The notes beneath the pieces were generated by a model. The model was not told where the DNA came from. It was given only the letters and a program-made list of their open reading frames with translations, and ran no database searches. Below, piece by piece: positions 9,907 to 19,747 of a stretch of DNA of 64,000 bases. Every line of letters begins with the position of its first letter. The stretch's first letter is position 1. The position numbers were made by a program, and so were the translations under genes. This DNA comes from Colwellia sp. BRX10-3 (GTDB lineage: Bacteria; Pseudomonadota; Gammaproteobacteria; Enterobacterales; Alteromonadaceae): assembly GCF_014077505.1 (NCBI RefSeq), contig NZ_JACGWA010000001.1, positions 372,001 through 436,000 on the forward strand, in the 5' to 3' direction.

Positions 9907-10686
9907 TTAAGTCAGCATCCTCTTATCCCTTTTTAGACCGACTTTACTTATTAGCCTAAAAACTACAGCACTCAACGCTAATGTCGCAACAATGGTTGCT
10001 CCGCTAGGTAAATCAAAACTCGCTGATAAATACAAACCTAATAAATATCCCACTAACCCCACGCCATAAGCCCAAAGTAATACGCGCTTACCCTGCAACT
10101 TATTAATGGCTAACGCTGGCAGAATTAAGGTACTAAATACTAAGTAAACCCCAACCAGTTCAACCGATAGCGTTATCACTACTGCGAATAATAGATAGAA
10201 CGCTGGGCCGTCTAATATTTTAGGCTTATAAAATAATACCCCGAGGATCGCACTATAGATAATTGTTGGCAGCAGCAGTTGCTGCCAACTTACCCAGAGA
10301 ATTTGTCCTGACATAAGTTGCTTAAGCAGCTCAGCGCCATGCGGATCACTAGACAGCAACAGCATAGCTGTCACGGCTGATAGAACGTAAAAACAACCTA
10401 TCATAGCTTCCAGCTCTTCTGCCATATACTTAGCCAACCAAGCAATAATACCTGCTCCAGCTAAGGCAAATAGCGCTGGCATCCAAACGTTTGCATAAGC
10501 AAGTTCAGCAATGTCATGATCCATACGTACAACAATTGCCCCTAATGCTGCAATTTGTGCTATGGCTAAATCAATAAAAATAATGCCACGTTTTAATACT
10601 TGTTTACCTAATACAACATGGGTTGAAAGTACTAGTACACCGGCAGCAAAGGCCGGTAACAATATGGTGAGTAATTCATAATCCAT
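9907..10686 (-). CDS. Zinc/manganese-type ABC transporter permease (ZnuB-like)
   Basis: 259 residues with about eight hydrophobic segments, of the ABC-3 metal-permease family. Typical marks are LSTHVVLGKQVLKRGIIFIDLAIAQIAALG near the start and YLVFSTLILPALAI late. ATG 10686 is preferred over the in-frame GTG at 10695 because AAGG lies eight bases before the ATG, and the GTG would fall inside that site. It follows the binding-protein gene by 24 bases. No ATP-binding subunit gene is present on either side, which is unusual, so the ATPase must come from elsewhere in the genome. Substrate is inferred as Zn or Mn from the family. Confidence 0.88.
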   Translation of the reverse strand: MDYELLTILLPAFAAGVLVLSTHVVLGKQVLKRGIIFIDLAIAQIAALGAIVVRMDHDIAELAYANVWMPALFALAGAGIIAWLAKYMAEELEAMIGCFYVLSAVTAMLLLSSDPHGAELLKQLMSGQILWVSWQQLLLPTIIYSAILGVLFYKPKILDGPAFYLLFAVVITLSVELVGVYLVFSTLILPALAINKLQGKRVLLWAYGVGLVGYLLGLYLSASFDLPSGATIVATLALSAVVFRLISKVGLKRDKRMLT

Positions 10687-10710
10687 CGAGGGCACCTTAA
10701 AATTGTGCTG

Positions 10711-11622
10711 TTATTTTTGTGTATTATTTACTTTAATCAGTAAATCTAACACATTGTCATACAGGCTAAATAAATCGGTACTTTGCTCATTACCTCCGAC
10801 CGATAATGGCAGCACAATAACAGGTAAACTAGATTTTTCAGCTAACCATTTTGCGCCACGTTGATCTTGATAGGAAGCTATTATAATGGCTGAAATGTCA
10901 CCTTTCCCAGCTTGTTTTAATAAGCTTGCAAGATGACTACTGGTTGGAGGTAAACCCGGTTTCGGCTCTAAATCAGCTACCTGCTCAATACTGGTAAAGT
11001 TAAATAAATAGCGAAAACTTGAGTGATAGGCAATGACTTTCATGCCTTGTAAATGACTCACTTTTATTTGCCACTTTGACATAGCTAGCTGCCAACGCTC
11101 AGCAAAATTTTCCAGTAGCTGTTGATATAACTCACTTTGCTGTGCATCTAGCTGAATTAACTTACTTGTTAATGCCCTCGCAATATCCAGCACACGCTGT
11201 GGCGAAAAATGTACATGTGGATTACCCGAACTATGAACATCGCCCATACTGCGGTCGACATTACTCACTTGATCTAATGTTTTCACATGTTCGGCTGCAA
11301 AAAATAAGCCTTTGTCTGTACTACGCACTTGCGCATTGGCTGCTTTCATTTGCAACATAGGTAACCAACCTATTTCTAAGTCAGCACCCGCGCAGATCAC
11401 AAGATCTGCTTGGCGCATTTTAGCAATCAAACTAGGACGCGCTTGCACTTGATGTGGATCTTGCATCGCTGTGGTTGCCGAGTATATTCGTGCATCAGGT
11501 GCTAGCTCTTTTGCTAAAGCAGCATACTCAGGCTCGCAAGTGAAAATATTCATTTGCGCTAAAGCACTGTGGTTTAAGGTCAATAAAACACTGCTTAATA
11601 GTAATTTAAAATTGATGCGCAT
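10711..11622 (-). CDS. Metal ABC transporter substrate-binding protein (ZnuA-like)
   Basis: 303 residues from ATG 11622, with a signal peptide (MRINFKLLLSSVLLTLNHSALA). The mature part has the cluster A-I fold signature: FTCEPEYAALAKELAPDARIY, a likely first metal His in MQDPHQVQARPS, a second in GNPHVHFSP, a third in VIAYHSSFRYLF, and an acidic ligand region near the end. Such proteins deliver Zn or Mn to the ABC permease. The long His-rich loop seen in many ZnuA proteins is missing. I reject the longer in-frame start because it would precede the signal peptide. Its start overlaps the upstream outer membrane protein gene by 17 bases, showing tight operon coupling. Confidence 0.88.
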   Translation of the reverse strand: MRINFKLLLSSVLLTLNHSALAQMNIFTCEPEYAALAKELAPDARIYSATTAMQDPHQVQARPSLIAKMRQADLVICAGADLEIGWLPMLQMKAANAQVRSTDKGLFFAAEHVKTLDQVSNVDRSMGDVHSSGNPHVHFSPQRVLDIARALTSKLIQLDAQQSELYQQLLENFAERWQLAMSKWQIKVSHLQGMKVIAYHSSFRYLFNFTSIEQVADLEPKPGLPPTSSHLASLLKQAGKGDISAIIIASYQDQRGAKWLAEKSSLPVIVLPLSVGGNEQSTDLFSLYDNVLDLLIKVNNTQK

Positions 11623-12853
11623 TATGTGCTCCCATTGCCATAACATATTGCAAAGTAATAACATTGTCATTTTCTGCATTTTCAAAGCCAATATTGCTTT
11701 GATGGCTAAACTCTACTCTGACCGTAGAAAAATGGCTATTATGCCAAGCAACACTGAATTCAGTTTCTTTAAGCGTTTGTTGATCAAAGTGCTCTTCATG
11801 TTGCAGCTGGCTATCTAACTGTCCGTACCGTAAGCCTGCTGACCAATTAGGTGAAAACTGATAAACACCACTGACATACCAAGCTTGGTGATAATCTTTA
11901 GCACTATTTTCTTCCTCATCATGTTCTTCTTCAGCAAACGCTTCATGAAGCTCAGGGACCATAAAATCACTGACTCTGAAATATTCAGCACTTAATGTTA
12001 AATGTTGATATTTATAATTACCATTAGGCGCCCATTTGTATACAAAATCAGTCACAAAGGTATTCTTACCTGTGTAGCTCGCTGAGTGAGCATGTGCATC
12101 TTCACCAGCTTCTTCTTCATGAGCTTCGGGGGTTAATTGGCCGTTTGCATTTCGTAAATAACTCACGCCTAATTGCCATGAACTTTCAATGTTGAGATCA
12201 CCACCAATTTTTGTAAACGCGGTATAAACCCCAGTACTGTCAAACTCTCTTTCACCTGTTTCATCTGCAGCTCGCAAGCTTTCGCCAGCAAAAATTTCAG
12301 CACCCATGGTCCAATACAAATCTGTTGGTGCTATATAACTAACTCTCAAACCATCATCGAAATAATGACCACCTAAAAATGCTCGATAGGCACTTGGCCT
12401 GCTAGTAAAAGCATCAGAATGAAGGTGTTGATTATTTAAATAGCCAATATCCGATAAAAACCGGCCTGCACGAACAGTAAAGCCATTAGGCAATGCCATG
12501 GTTTGAATGAAAGCTTCTTCGATATTAACTTCGCTTTCACCGTTATGTGATTCAAATACTGTGGTGAGTTTGCCAAAGAACATATCATCGATACTGGCAC
12601 TAAATGCCAATTCAGTTTCACCTAACCCAAAACCTTCAGCTCTTTCGGTCATTAAGCGATCTTCACTTTGATAATAACCATCTAAAACCGCACTAACCGT
12701 TAGATTAGAAAGTGATGGTGTTTGTGCGAAAGAAAGCGTGGAGAAAGCGCCTGATAATATTAAGGCTGCACTTACTTTAGCCGGCAAAAAAATAGCTAAA
12801 GAATCTGGTGTGCCAGCGGATAAGCGGGGTGGAAAAAATTGAAAATTTTTCAT
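11606..12853 (-). CDS. Outer membrane barrel protein of metal-uptake cluster, His/Glu-rich loops
   Basis: 415 residues from ATG 12853, with a long N-terminal region and signal peptide ending in LSFAQ. The mature sequence is beta-barrel-like and porin-like (aromatic/Gly alternation, start LTVSAVLDGYYQS). Two stretches look like acidic, histidine-bearing surface loops: EAHEEEAGEDAHAHS and EAFAEEEHDEEEN, with a third HEEHF near the end. No TonB box or plug domain is visible. It is the first of three genes running into the ZnuA-like and ZnuB-like genes, so I infer a role in passing zinc or similar cations across the outer membrane. I do not recognise a named family. Confidence 0.7.
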   Translation of the reverse strand: MKNFQFFPPRLSAGTPDSLAIFLPAKVSAALILSGAFSTLSFAQTPSLSNLTVSAVLDGYYQSEDRLMTERAEGFGLGETELAFSASIDDMFFGKLTTVFESHNGESEVNIEEAFIQTMALPNGFTVRAGRFLSDIGYLNNQHLHSDAFTSRPSAYRAFLGGHYFDDGLRVSYIAPTDLYWTMGAEIFAGESLRAADETGEREFDSTGVYTAFTKIGGDLNIESSWQLGVSYLRNANGQLTPEAHEEEAGEDAHAHSASYTGKNTFVTDFVYKWAPNGNYKYQHLTLSAEYFRVSDFMVPELHEAFAEEEHDEEENSAKDYHQAWYVSGVYQFSPNWSAGLRYGQLDSQLQHEEHFDQQTLKETEFSVAWHNSHFSTVRVEFSHQSNIGFENAENDNVITLQYVMAMGAHNAHQF

Positions 12854-12951
12854 TTTGAAAATCTCTAAAATAATTAAACACGAATACAAAAGCCCCCATG
12901 CCGGATTGGCAAGTTGGTTAGGTAAAAATACAAATTGTTAAATAATTGCTT

Positions 12952-13242
12952 TTAGAGAGTTACGGGAGGTGCGCGACTTTGGTAAGTAACACTATGGGAT
13001 AGTGCTAATATCGGTTGAGCAGTATGTGTTACTTCTACCTGCTGCTTAATAAAGTCAAAATTGGCGTCTTGCTGAGGTAGTACTTGATCGAATTGATGTT
13101 GGTGGAAGCACAAAGTACAGTGCTTTTTAGCACCTTCATCAATATGTTCAACACTATGTGCAGCAGCAGCCACAGACAATACAAGCAAGATAGCACTAAG
13201 CCAAATTGCGATATGTCGTCTGTTAGTTACTGAAAAGTACAT
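12952..13242 (-). CDS. Small Cys/His protein, probable periplasmic zinc chaperone of the uptake cluster
   Basis: 96 residues. An N-terminal hydrophobic segment (IAIWLSAILLVLSVAAAAHS) acts as signal peptide or anchor. It is followed by a metal-site-like motif KKHCTLCFHQHQFDQ with two cysteines and two histidines. The rest is short and low in features. Similar short proteins beside zinc ABC genes in Shewanella and relatives are annotated as zinc uptake chaperones or DUF2946-like; I assign it there by resemblance and position, 98 bases upstream of the outer membrane gene. I see no convincing Zur operator before it. Confidence 0.6.
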   Translation of the reverse strand: MYFSVTNRRHIAIWLSAILLVLSVAAAAHSVEHIDEGAKKHCTLCFHQHQFDQVLPQQDANFDFIKQQVEVTHTAQPILALSHSVTYQSRAPPVTL

Positions 13243-13415
13243 TTGTGCTATCCATTGAATGATGAACCAAATTCGACATTAGTGTACGCGACTTACAACT
13301 TATCTTGCAAGCAGCACTACTGCCGTTGAACACAATTAATGGTGCTTTTATCGCAAGAGTGATGCTTAATCACATTCACTTCAAAATTCGCTTCAAGCTT
13401 GAAAGGTGCTCAGTA

Positions 13416-14225
13416 TTACTTATTTTGCGCAGAAATTAACTCATAAGCTGCTTGAATGTCTTGCGCTTTTTGCTTTGCAGTTTCCATCATTTCAGGTGGT
13501 AAACCTTTCGCTACCAACTTATCAGGATGATGCTGAGACATAAGTTTACGGTAAGCTTTTTTAATTTCACCTGGTGAGTTTTGATCAGAAACGCCTAACA
13601 CTTTATAGGCATTTTCAAGTTGCTTGCCTGATTGCGCAAAACTTTGATTTGCGCCACCTCGACCTTGTTGATGAAAATTAGCCCCCGCAATAATCATCTC
13701 TAATAATTTATCTAACTCTTGAGCTGAGTAGCCTAAACCATTAGCTATTTGATGTAATGCTTCACGTTCATCTTCATCGAGACGGCCGTCAGCGAATGCC
13801 ACTTGAATTTGAATTTCTAGAAACAGTAATAATAAGTCTTGACGATTTCCTACAGCAGATTTTAATTCGGTTAACCGCTCAGTAAGTGGAAAACCGGTGG
13901 TTTTTCCATCCCTAAATGCATCTTGAGCTTGTTGACGAAGTGCATCTTTAAGCCCCAACTTATCCATATAGGCATTGGCAAAGGCAATTTCATGTTGCGT
14001 AACCTGACCATTAGCCTTTGCGATATAGCCCATGACTGAAAAGCTACTATAAAAAAATGTTGCTTGACGTTCGGCATCACTTTTAGCGCCACCTAAAGAA
14101 TTGAAGTTTAGACCTATGCCTTTATCAAATCGATGTCCGAGCCATGCACCCAACAGTGCACCAAAAATGTTCTTACTCAGCATTAAACCAAATAAAAAAC
14201 CTAAAACTTTACCCCAAATTTGCAT
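13416..14225 (-). CDS. djlA: Membrane-anchored J-domain co-chaperone DjlA
   Basis: 269 residues from ATG 14225 (MQIWGKVLGFLFGLML); the earlier in-frame TTG adds only four residues. A single N-terminal membrane segment with glycines (GALLGAWLGHRFDKG) is followed by a TerB-like helical domain (about 55-180), a Gly/Gln-rich linker and a C-terminal J domain (about 205-269) with the HPD motif in SQHHPDKLVAKG that stimulates DnaK. This is the DjlA layout. It lies downstream of murU by 36 bases on the same strand, so it may be co-transcribed. Confidence 0.92.
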   Translation of the reverse strand: MQIWGKVLGFLFGLMLSKNIFGALLGAWLGHRFDKGIGLNFNSLGGAKSDAERQATFFYSSFSVMGYIAKANGQVTQHEIAFANAYMDKLGLKDALRQQAQDAFRDGKTTGFPLTERLTELKSAVGNRQDLLLLFLEIQIQVAFADGRLDEDEREALHQIANGLGYSAQELDKLLEMIIAGANFHQQGRGGANQSFAQSGKQLENAYKVLGVSDQNSPGEIKKAYRKLMSQHHPDKLVAKGLPPEMMETAKQKAQDIQAAYELISAQNK

Positions 14226-14261
14226 CGTAAAACTCAATAGTTGATTAAATATAAAATTATT

Positions 14262-14963
14262 TTAAATAGTGTTTAGCTTAGCTAAACGTTCAGGTGTACC
14301 AACATCAGTCCAAGCAGAAGCTATAATACTCGCTGATACTTTGTTCTGATCAGCGGCAGCTCTTAACATCGGTGCTAAAGGCTGCACTACTCGTTGCGAG
14401 ATTAATTCTCCCGGCTCTGTTGCCGTATATTGCTTAAAGAAGCTTTTTCTATAGAGGGCAATACCACTAAAGGTATAGGTCTCTTGATTGTTACTTTTGG
14501 GATTAACCAACATCCCCCTAGCTACTTGAAAGTCACCACTTAGATTATGCTCTGGATTTTCAACTAACAGCAAATGCGCGTTGCATTCAACAGATAATAA
14601 TGGCAGCTCGCTTAAATTAAAGTCGCAGTAAATATCGCCATTAATCACCAAAAAAATATCATTTTCATGTTCAGCCAACAAAGGCAGCGCTTTAATAATA
14701 CCACCTGCAGTTTCCAATGCGACAGGCTCTTCACTGTAGCTTATATTCGCCGAAAATTGCTTGCCGCAGCCAAGGTAATCTACAATTTTTTGACCCAACC
14801 AAGCATGATTAATCACAATATCGTTAATACCCGCCGCAACTAAGTTTTTTACGTGATGTTCAATCAGCGGTAATCCTTTGACTTTGAGTAACGGCTTAGG
14901 GCAATTATCGGTGAGTGGTCGCATTCGCTCACCTCGCCCTGCGGCTAAGATCATTGCTTTCAT
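14262..14963 (-). CDS. murU: N-acetylmuramate alpha-1-phosphate uridylyltransferase
   Basis: 233 residues, a sugar nucleotidyltransferase with the N-terminal signature MILAAGRGERMRPLTD and KPLL, the metal-binding Asp in LVINGDIYCD, and the C-terminal WTDVGTPERL. Position directly downstream of amgK (gap of 35 bases) identifies it as MurU, which makes UDP-MurNAc from MurNAc-1-phosphate. The amgK-murU pair forms a peptidoglycan recycling route that bypasses de novo UDP-MurNAc synthesis and gives fosfomycin tolerance in Pseudomonas. Confidence 0.9.
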   Translation of the reverse strand: MKAMILAAGRGERMRPLTDNCPKPLLKVKGLPLIEHHVKNLVAAGINDIVINHAWLGQKIVDYLGCGKQFSANISYSEEPVALETAGGIIKALPLLAEHENDIFLVINGDIYCDFNLSELPLLSVECNAHLLLVENPEHNLSGDFQVARGMLVNPKSNNQETYTFSGIALYRKSFFKQYTATEPGELISQRVVQPLAPMLRAAADQNKVSASIIASAWTDVGTPERLAKLNTI

Positions 14964-14998
14964 GAAATATTTTCCAAAATTTAATCCAATTGATGAAA

Positions 14999-16000
14999 CT
15001 AAGTTAATTTTTTTAGTGCTGGTATAACCCGTTGAGTAACCAATTCGTGCAAGAAACTGAGTTTATCATATTGTGCGCTAACATCTTGTATGTAGGCTAA
15101 AGTAAGTGGAATATCAGCTAAATAGCCTGACTTGTTGTCTCTATGATGTAAGCGCGCAAAAATACCACTGGCTTTTATATGGCGTTGCAATCCTGTTAAA
15201 TCAAACCAATATTGCCACTTTTCTTTAGTAATATTTTCATCAGGGATAAAGCTTTGTACTTGTTGACGATAATTTTCCATTAACGGCGTTATTAACTCGT
15301 TTGGCCAACGCACATAGCAATCTCTTAATAATGACACTAAATCATAAATAACAGGACCTTGTACAGCATCTTGAAAATCAATAATGCCAAGTTTATCATT
15401 ATCTAACAGCATAATATTTCGACTGTGATAATCGCGATGCATAAATACTTTAGGTTGCTCAACAATGGCGGAAACCAAAAATTCAAAACAAGCGTTTAAA
15501 TCTAATTTCTCATCAGCGGTTAAATAAATTTCTAAGTGTTTATCTAATAACCATTCACTAAATATTGCTAGTTCAGTGTGGATAAATTGTTCATTATAAT
15601 CTGGCAATTTAGCCACTAATGCTGTTTTACATCTAAGCATTTTGTTCAGTTCAATTATCGCTTTGGCATAATGCTGCTGCATGTTTTCATTTGATAGCCG
15701 ATCAGCCAATACAGTATCGCCAAAGTCACTAAGACAAAGAAAACCGTTTTTAAGGTCTGCCGCTAAAATGTTAGGCACATTCACATCAACTACTTGCAAA
15801 ATATTCTGCACATCTACAAATGCTTGATTATTTGATAATTTTACCGGTGCATCAACTGCAATATAGCTTTGGTTTTGATAGTCAAAACGAAAGTAACGTC
15901 GAAACCCAGCATCCCCTGTTAGCGGTATTAGTTTAATATTCTGTGTCGAGAAATGACTTTCTAGCCAGTGTAATAAATCTGTAGTTCTTAAGTTATTCAA
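14999..16000 (-). CDS. amgK: N-acetylmuramate/N-acetylglucosamine kinase AmgK
   Basis: 333 residues of the aminoglycoside phosphotransferase-like kinase fold. The N-terminal LTGDAGFRRYFRF, the catalytic loop FMHRDYHSRNIMLL and the metal-binding IDFQDAVQGPVIYDLVSLL are diagnostic. It phosphorylates MurNAc (and GlcNAc) at the anomeric position for MurU. The only start that keeps the conserved N-terminus is TTG at 16000; no in-frame ATG lies upstream. A TATAAT sequence on the minus strand at about 16019-16024 could be its -10 element. It is divergent from lptD with 145 bases between. Confidence 0.9.
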   Translation of the reverse strand: MNNLRTTDLLHWLESHFSTQNIKLIPLTGDAGFRRYFRFDYQNQSYIAVDAPVKLSNNQAFVDVQNILQVVDVNVPNILAADLKNGFLCLSDFGDTVLADRLSNENMQQHYAKAIIELNKMLRCKTALVAKLPDYNEQFIHTELAIFSEWLLDKHLEIYLTADEKLDLNACFEFLVSAIVEQPKVFMHRDYHSRNIMLLDNDKLGIIDFQDAVQGPVIYDLVSLLRDCYVRWPNELITPLMENYRQQVQSFIPDENITKEKWQYWFDLTGLQRHIKASGIFARLHHRDNKSGYLADIPLTLAYIQDVSAQYDKLSFLHELVTQRVIPALKKLT

Positions 16001-16145
16001 TGAAAGATATCTCTAAAAAAATTATACTGCCAATATAACTAATTAGCAGGCTAATGAAAATTGCTATATTATTATTGCCATTAGCGGTAAAATGCCGCCC
16101 TGAATCTAGGCTTTGTATTTTTCAAGTTAATTACCCGGACCATAA

Positions 16146-18425
16146 ATGCGTTTTCCCTTAAACAAAATTTCCTTTCTCTGCCTGATATTTTTTACATTTG
16201 GTAGTAAGGCGCAAAATATTGAAGCAAATACAAATATAGCCAATCAGTGTCCAATTCCATTTTACGCCAATATTGCCGACGAAACAGATAAGCAGGCGAA
16301 TGATAACTACACTATTTTATCTTCGACCTCACGTATCAAAAAAGGTGAATATGCCACATTCACTGGTGGCGTTACCTTGTTAAATCAAGATAAATCCATT
16401 GTTGCTGACCAATTATCAGTTAACCGCAGAACATCTACGGTCGACGCCAGTGGCGACATTCACTTTCAAAATAAAGGCATAGATATTTTTGCCGACTCTC
16501 TTAATATTAATCAATTACAAAAAACGACATCACTCACGGCAACCTCATATCAATTAAATGGCTCTGCTGGCCATGGTAGCGCGAAAGAAATTAATATTAA
16601 TGGCAATGGTAAAACCCTGAGTTTTATAGACTCAAGTTTTACCACTTGTTACGATCCGGTGCCTGATTGGCAAATGCGAGCTAGTGAAATTAACATTTCA
16701 TCAGATAAAAAATCGCTCGAAGCTTATCACGCACGCTTTAGCCTTTTTGATGTACCGATTTTATATGTTCCCTATTTAACCATGCCGCTCAGCAATGATC
16801 GCATGTCAGGTTTTTTATACCCCAAAATAAGCACCTCGAAGAGTTCAGGTTTAGAAGTTGAAACACCTTATTATGTCAATATTGCAGAAAACATCGATGC
16901 GACTATCACGCCACGTTATATGTCAGAAAGAGGTACGCAGTTAATTACTGAATTAAGATATTTAGATGGCTTACAATCAGGCCAAATTGATATTGAATAT
17001 CTTAATAAAGATAAAAAGCTTATTAGCAATGATGACTCTCGATACTTAGCACGACTGCAGCATATTGGCACATTTTCAGAGCGGTTTAGAGCTCACGTTG
17101 ATTACACCACCATTAGTGATGATAATTACTTAGTGGATTTGGGCAGTAGTCAATTTAATGCCAATGACGCCTATTTGTATCAAATTGGTGAACTTGCTTA
17201 CTTTGCAGAAAACTGGCAAACAACCATAAAAATGCAAGATTTTGAACTACTGGGCAATCATCAGCAGAGTTACAAAACCTTACCGCAAATAGAAATGAGT
17301 GGTCAGCAAACCTTAGATGATTTTGATGGTATTTTTGATGTCTATACTGAGTTTTCAAATTTCGACACGGCAGATAAAACAAAACCAACCGCCCAAAGGT
17401 ATCATTTAGAAGCCGGCTTGTTATACCCCATGGTGACTCCTGCATGGTTTTTAAATTCAGAATTTAAAGTGCTTCAAACCAACTACAGCCAAAAAAATAT
17501 TAGTAGTGACAGTCGGTTAGAAAAAGACATCAGCAGAACTTTACCAAAAATACGTTTACATGGCGGCGTAAATTTTGACCGTAATATGGCCTTATTTAAT
17601 AAAGACTATAACCAAACATTAGAGCCACAATTACAATATCTTTATATTCCAGATAAAGATCAAAACAATATTGGTATTTACGACACAACAAACTTACAAG
17701 ATGACTTTAATGGCTTATTCCGTGACCGTCGTTTTAGCGGCATAGATCGCATAGCACAAGCCAACCAAATATCTTGGGGGATAACAAGTCGACTTTTAAC
17801 TGCAGAAAATAATGAAGTGCTGCGCTTTAGTTTAGGGCGTATCGTTTATTTAAATGAGAGCAACTTTGACAATAGTGATCAAAATTCCTTAGTAGATAAA
17901 TCAGCACTTGCGGCTGATATATTTGTCCACTTAAGTCGTAATTGGCAGTTTAGTTCTGATATTCAGTACAATACCGATTTAGGCGTTACCAATAAAAGCC
18001 AGACAACATTAGATTATTTATTTTCTAATAATCAAACAATTCAATTGAACCATCGCTATGCTCGTGATGTCTCAGGAGAGTCATTAGAGCAAATGTCATT
18101 AGCCACTAACATCAAGGTTGCACAACGTTGGCAGTTTGTGGGTCGATTTACACAAGACTTACAAGGAAAGCGTAGTATCGAAAGTTATGCCGGTCTTGAA
18201 TACAGTAGTTGCTGTTGGGGTATTCGTTTTACTTACCATCGCAATATTAATTCAAAAATTGACGACAGTGGTAACATAAACGAAAATCGAGATGCATTTG
18301 ATAGCAGTTTTAATATTCAATTTGTATATAATGGTATAAATAGCAATAAATCTTCCAACAGTGTTGGAGATATGTTTAATTCAAGTATATTTGGCTATAA
18401 ACGCCCTTACTTCCTCAATAACTAA
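16146..18425 (+). CDS. lptD: LPS-assembly outer membrane protein LptD
   Basis: 759 residues. LptD with LptE forms the outer membrane translocon that inserts LPS in the outer leaflet. Seen: signal peptide (about 1-22), an N-terminal OstA/beta-jellyroll domain (about 50-200) and a large C-terminal barrel. All four conserved cysteines are present: C35, C168 and the adjacent pair C689-C690, which form the disulfides needed for function in E. coli. It heads the classic operon lptD-surA-pdxA-rsmA-apaG-apaH, with surA 20 bases on. Confidence 0.95.
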   Translation: MRFPLNKISFLCLIFFTFGSKAQNIEANTNIANQCPIPFYANIADETDKQANDNYTILSSTSRIKKGEYATFTGGVTLLNQDKSIVADQLSVNRRTSTVDASGDIHFQNKGIDIFADSLNINQLQKTTSLTATSYQLNGSAGHGSAKEININGNGKTLSFIDSSFTTCYDPVPDWQMRASEINISSDKKSLEAYHARFSLFDVPILYVPYLTMPLSNDRMSGFLYPKISTSKSSGLEVETPYYVNIAENIDATITPRYMSERGTQLITELRYLDGLQSGQIDIEYLNKDKKLISNDDSRYLARLQHIGTFSERFRAHVDYTTISDDNYLVDLGSSQFNANDAYLYQIGELAYFAENWQTTIKMQDFELLGNHQQSYKTLPQIEMSGQQTLDDFDGIFDVYTEFSNFDTADKTKPTAQRYHLEAGLLYPMVTPAWFLNSEFKVLQTNYSQKNISSDSRLEKDISRTLPKIRLHGGVNFDRNMALFNKDYNQTLEPQLQYLYIPDKDQNNIGIYDTTNLQDDFNGLFRDRRFSGIDRIAQANQISWGITSRLLTAENNEVLRFSLGRIVYLNESNFDNSDQNSLVDKSALAADIFVHLSRNWQFSSDIQYNTDLGVTNKSQTTLDYLFSNNQTIQLNHRYARDVSGESLEQMSLATNIKVAQRWQFVGRFTQDLQGKRSIESYAGLEYSSCCWGIRFTYHRNINSKIDDSGNINENRDAFDSSFNIQFVYNGINSNKSSNSVGDMFNSSIFGYKRPYFLNN

Positions 18426-18445
18426 TTAAAAGAAATTTACGTTAC

Positions 18446-19747
18446 ATGAAAAATTTATTTAAATTATTACTTCTTAGCTCAGTGCTAATTGTAAGCTCAC
18501 TTGAACAAGCCCAGGCCGCAGAAGTTGAACTAGATCGAGTAGCCGCAGTGGTTAATAGCGGTGTGGTATTAGAATCTGAAGTCAAAGATTTACTCGCTTC
18601 AGTTACCCTACAAGCTAAAAAGAATAACCAAACATTACCATCAGATCGTGCTTTGCGTATCCAAGTAATAGACAAGTTAATTAATGACGCGATAATCGCA
18701 CAGCTAGGTGAGCGCATGGGCATTCAGATCAGTGATGCTCAGCTTGATGAGACCTTGTCTAATATGGCAAAAGAGAATAAGCAATCACTTGAATCATTTC
18801 GACAAGCGCTTATTTCAGATGGTTTAGATTATGAAAAATATCGTGAAAGTGTCCGTAATGAATTAATTTCAGGTGAAGTTAGACGCGCTAGTTTACGTCG
18901 CCGCATATATATATCACCTCAAGAAATCGCCAACTTATTGTCAGTTATGAAAGAACAAACCAATGCTGATGTAGAGTACCGTTTAGGGCATATATTAATT
19001 GAGTTCCCTAATAATCCTAAGCAAGCTGATATCAGTGCCGCGAAAGTTCGTGCCGAGAAAGTTCTTGAATTATTAAATGATGGTAGCGACTTTACAAATA
19101 TTGCCATGACTTCGTCTGGCGGCGGAAATGCCCTTGAAGGTGGTGATTTAGGTTGGAAAACTATTAATGAAATCCCAACTTTATTTTCTGAATTAGTCGA
19201 TGGTCAAGAAAAAGGTAGTATTTTTGGTCCAATCCGTACTGGTTTAGGTTTTAGTATCGTGAAGTTAGTCGATGTTCGTGGTCGTCAAACCGTAGAAGTT
19301 GAAGAAGTAAAAGCAAGTCACATCTTGATTGAACCTTCTATTATTCTCAGTGAAGCTAAGGCAAAAGAGTTATTACAAGGTTTTATCGATCAACTCAATG
19401 CAGGTGAAGCCGACTTTGCTGAACTTGCTAAAAAGCACTCTGATGGTCCAACCTCAGTGCGAGGTGGTGATTTAGGCTGGGCAGATCCTGGCAAATATGA
19501 TCCCGCATTTTCTGAAGCATTGGCACGCTTAGATATCGACGAAGTGGGTAAACCTTTTCGTACATCATTTGGTTGGCACATTGCTAAATTAACCGGCCGT
19601 AGAACTTTAGATGCCACTGAGCAAATGAATGAGAACCGCGTCTATCAATTACTTTACAACCGTAAATTTGGTATGGAAGGTGCACGTTGGATCAAAGAAT
19701 TACGCGACGAAGCGTACATAGAAATAATCCAAACAGGTAAAAAATAG
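18446..19747 (+). CDS. surA: Periplasmic chaperone and peptidyl-prolyl isomerase SurA
   Basis: 433 residues with a signal peptide ending AQAAEV, a SurA N-terminal chaperone domain (about 25-170), and two parvulin domains (about 175-280 and 290-395, with GGDLGW and HILIE motifs in each). SurA escorts outer membrane proteins, including LptD, to the BAM complex, which fits its position right after lptD. The stop TAG shares one base with the GTG start of pdxA. Confidence 0.96.
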   Translation: MKNLFKLLLLSSVLIVSSLEQAQAAEVELDRVAAVVNSGVVLESEVKDLLASVTLQAKKNNQTLPSDRALRIQVIDKLINDAIIAQLGERMGIQISDAQLDETLSNMAKENKQSLESFRQALISDGLDYEKYRESVRNELISGEVRRASLRRRIYISPQEIANLLSVMKEQTNADVEYRLGHILIEFPNNPKQADISAAKVRAEKVLELLNDGSDFTNIAMTSSGGGNALEGGDLGWKTINEIPTLFSELVDGQEKGSIFGPIRTGLGFSIVKLVDVRGRQTVEVEEVKASHILIEPSIILSEAKAKELLQGFIDQLNAGEADFAELAKKHSDGPTSVRGGDLGWADPGKYDPAFSEALARLDIDEVGKPFRTSFGWHIAKLTGRRTLDATEQMNENRVYQLLYNRKFGMEGARWIKELRDEAYIEIIQTGKK

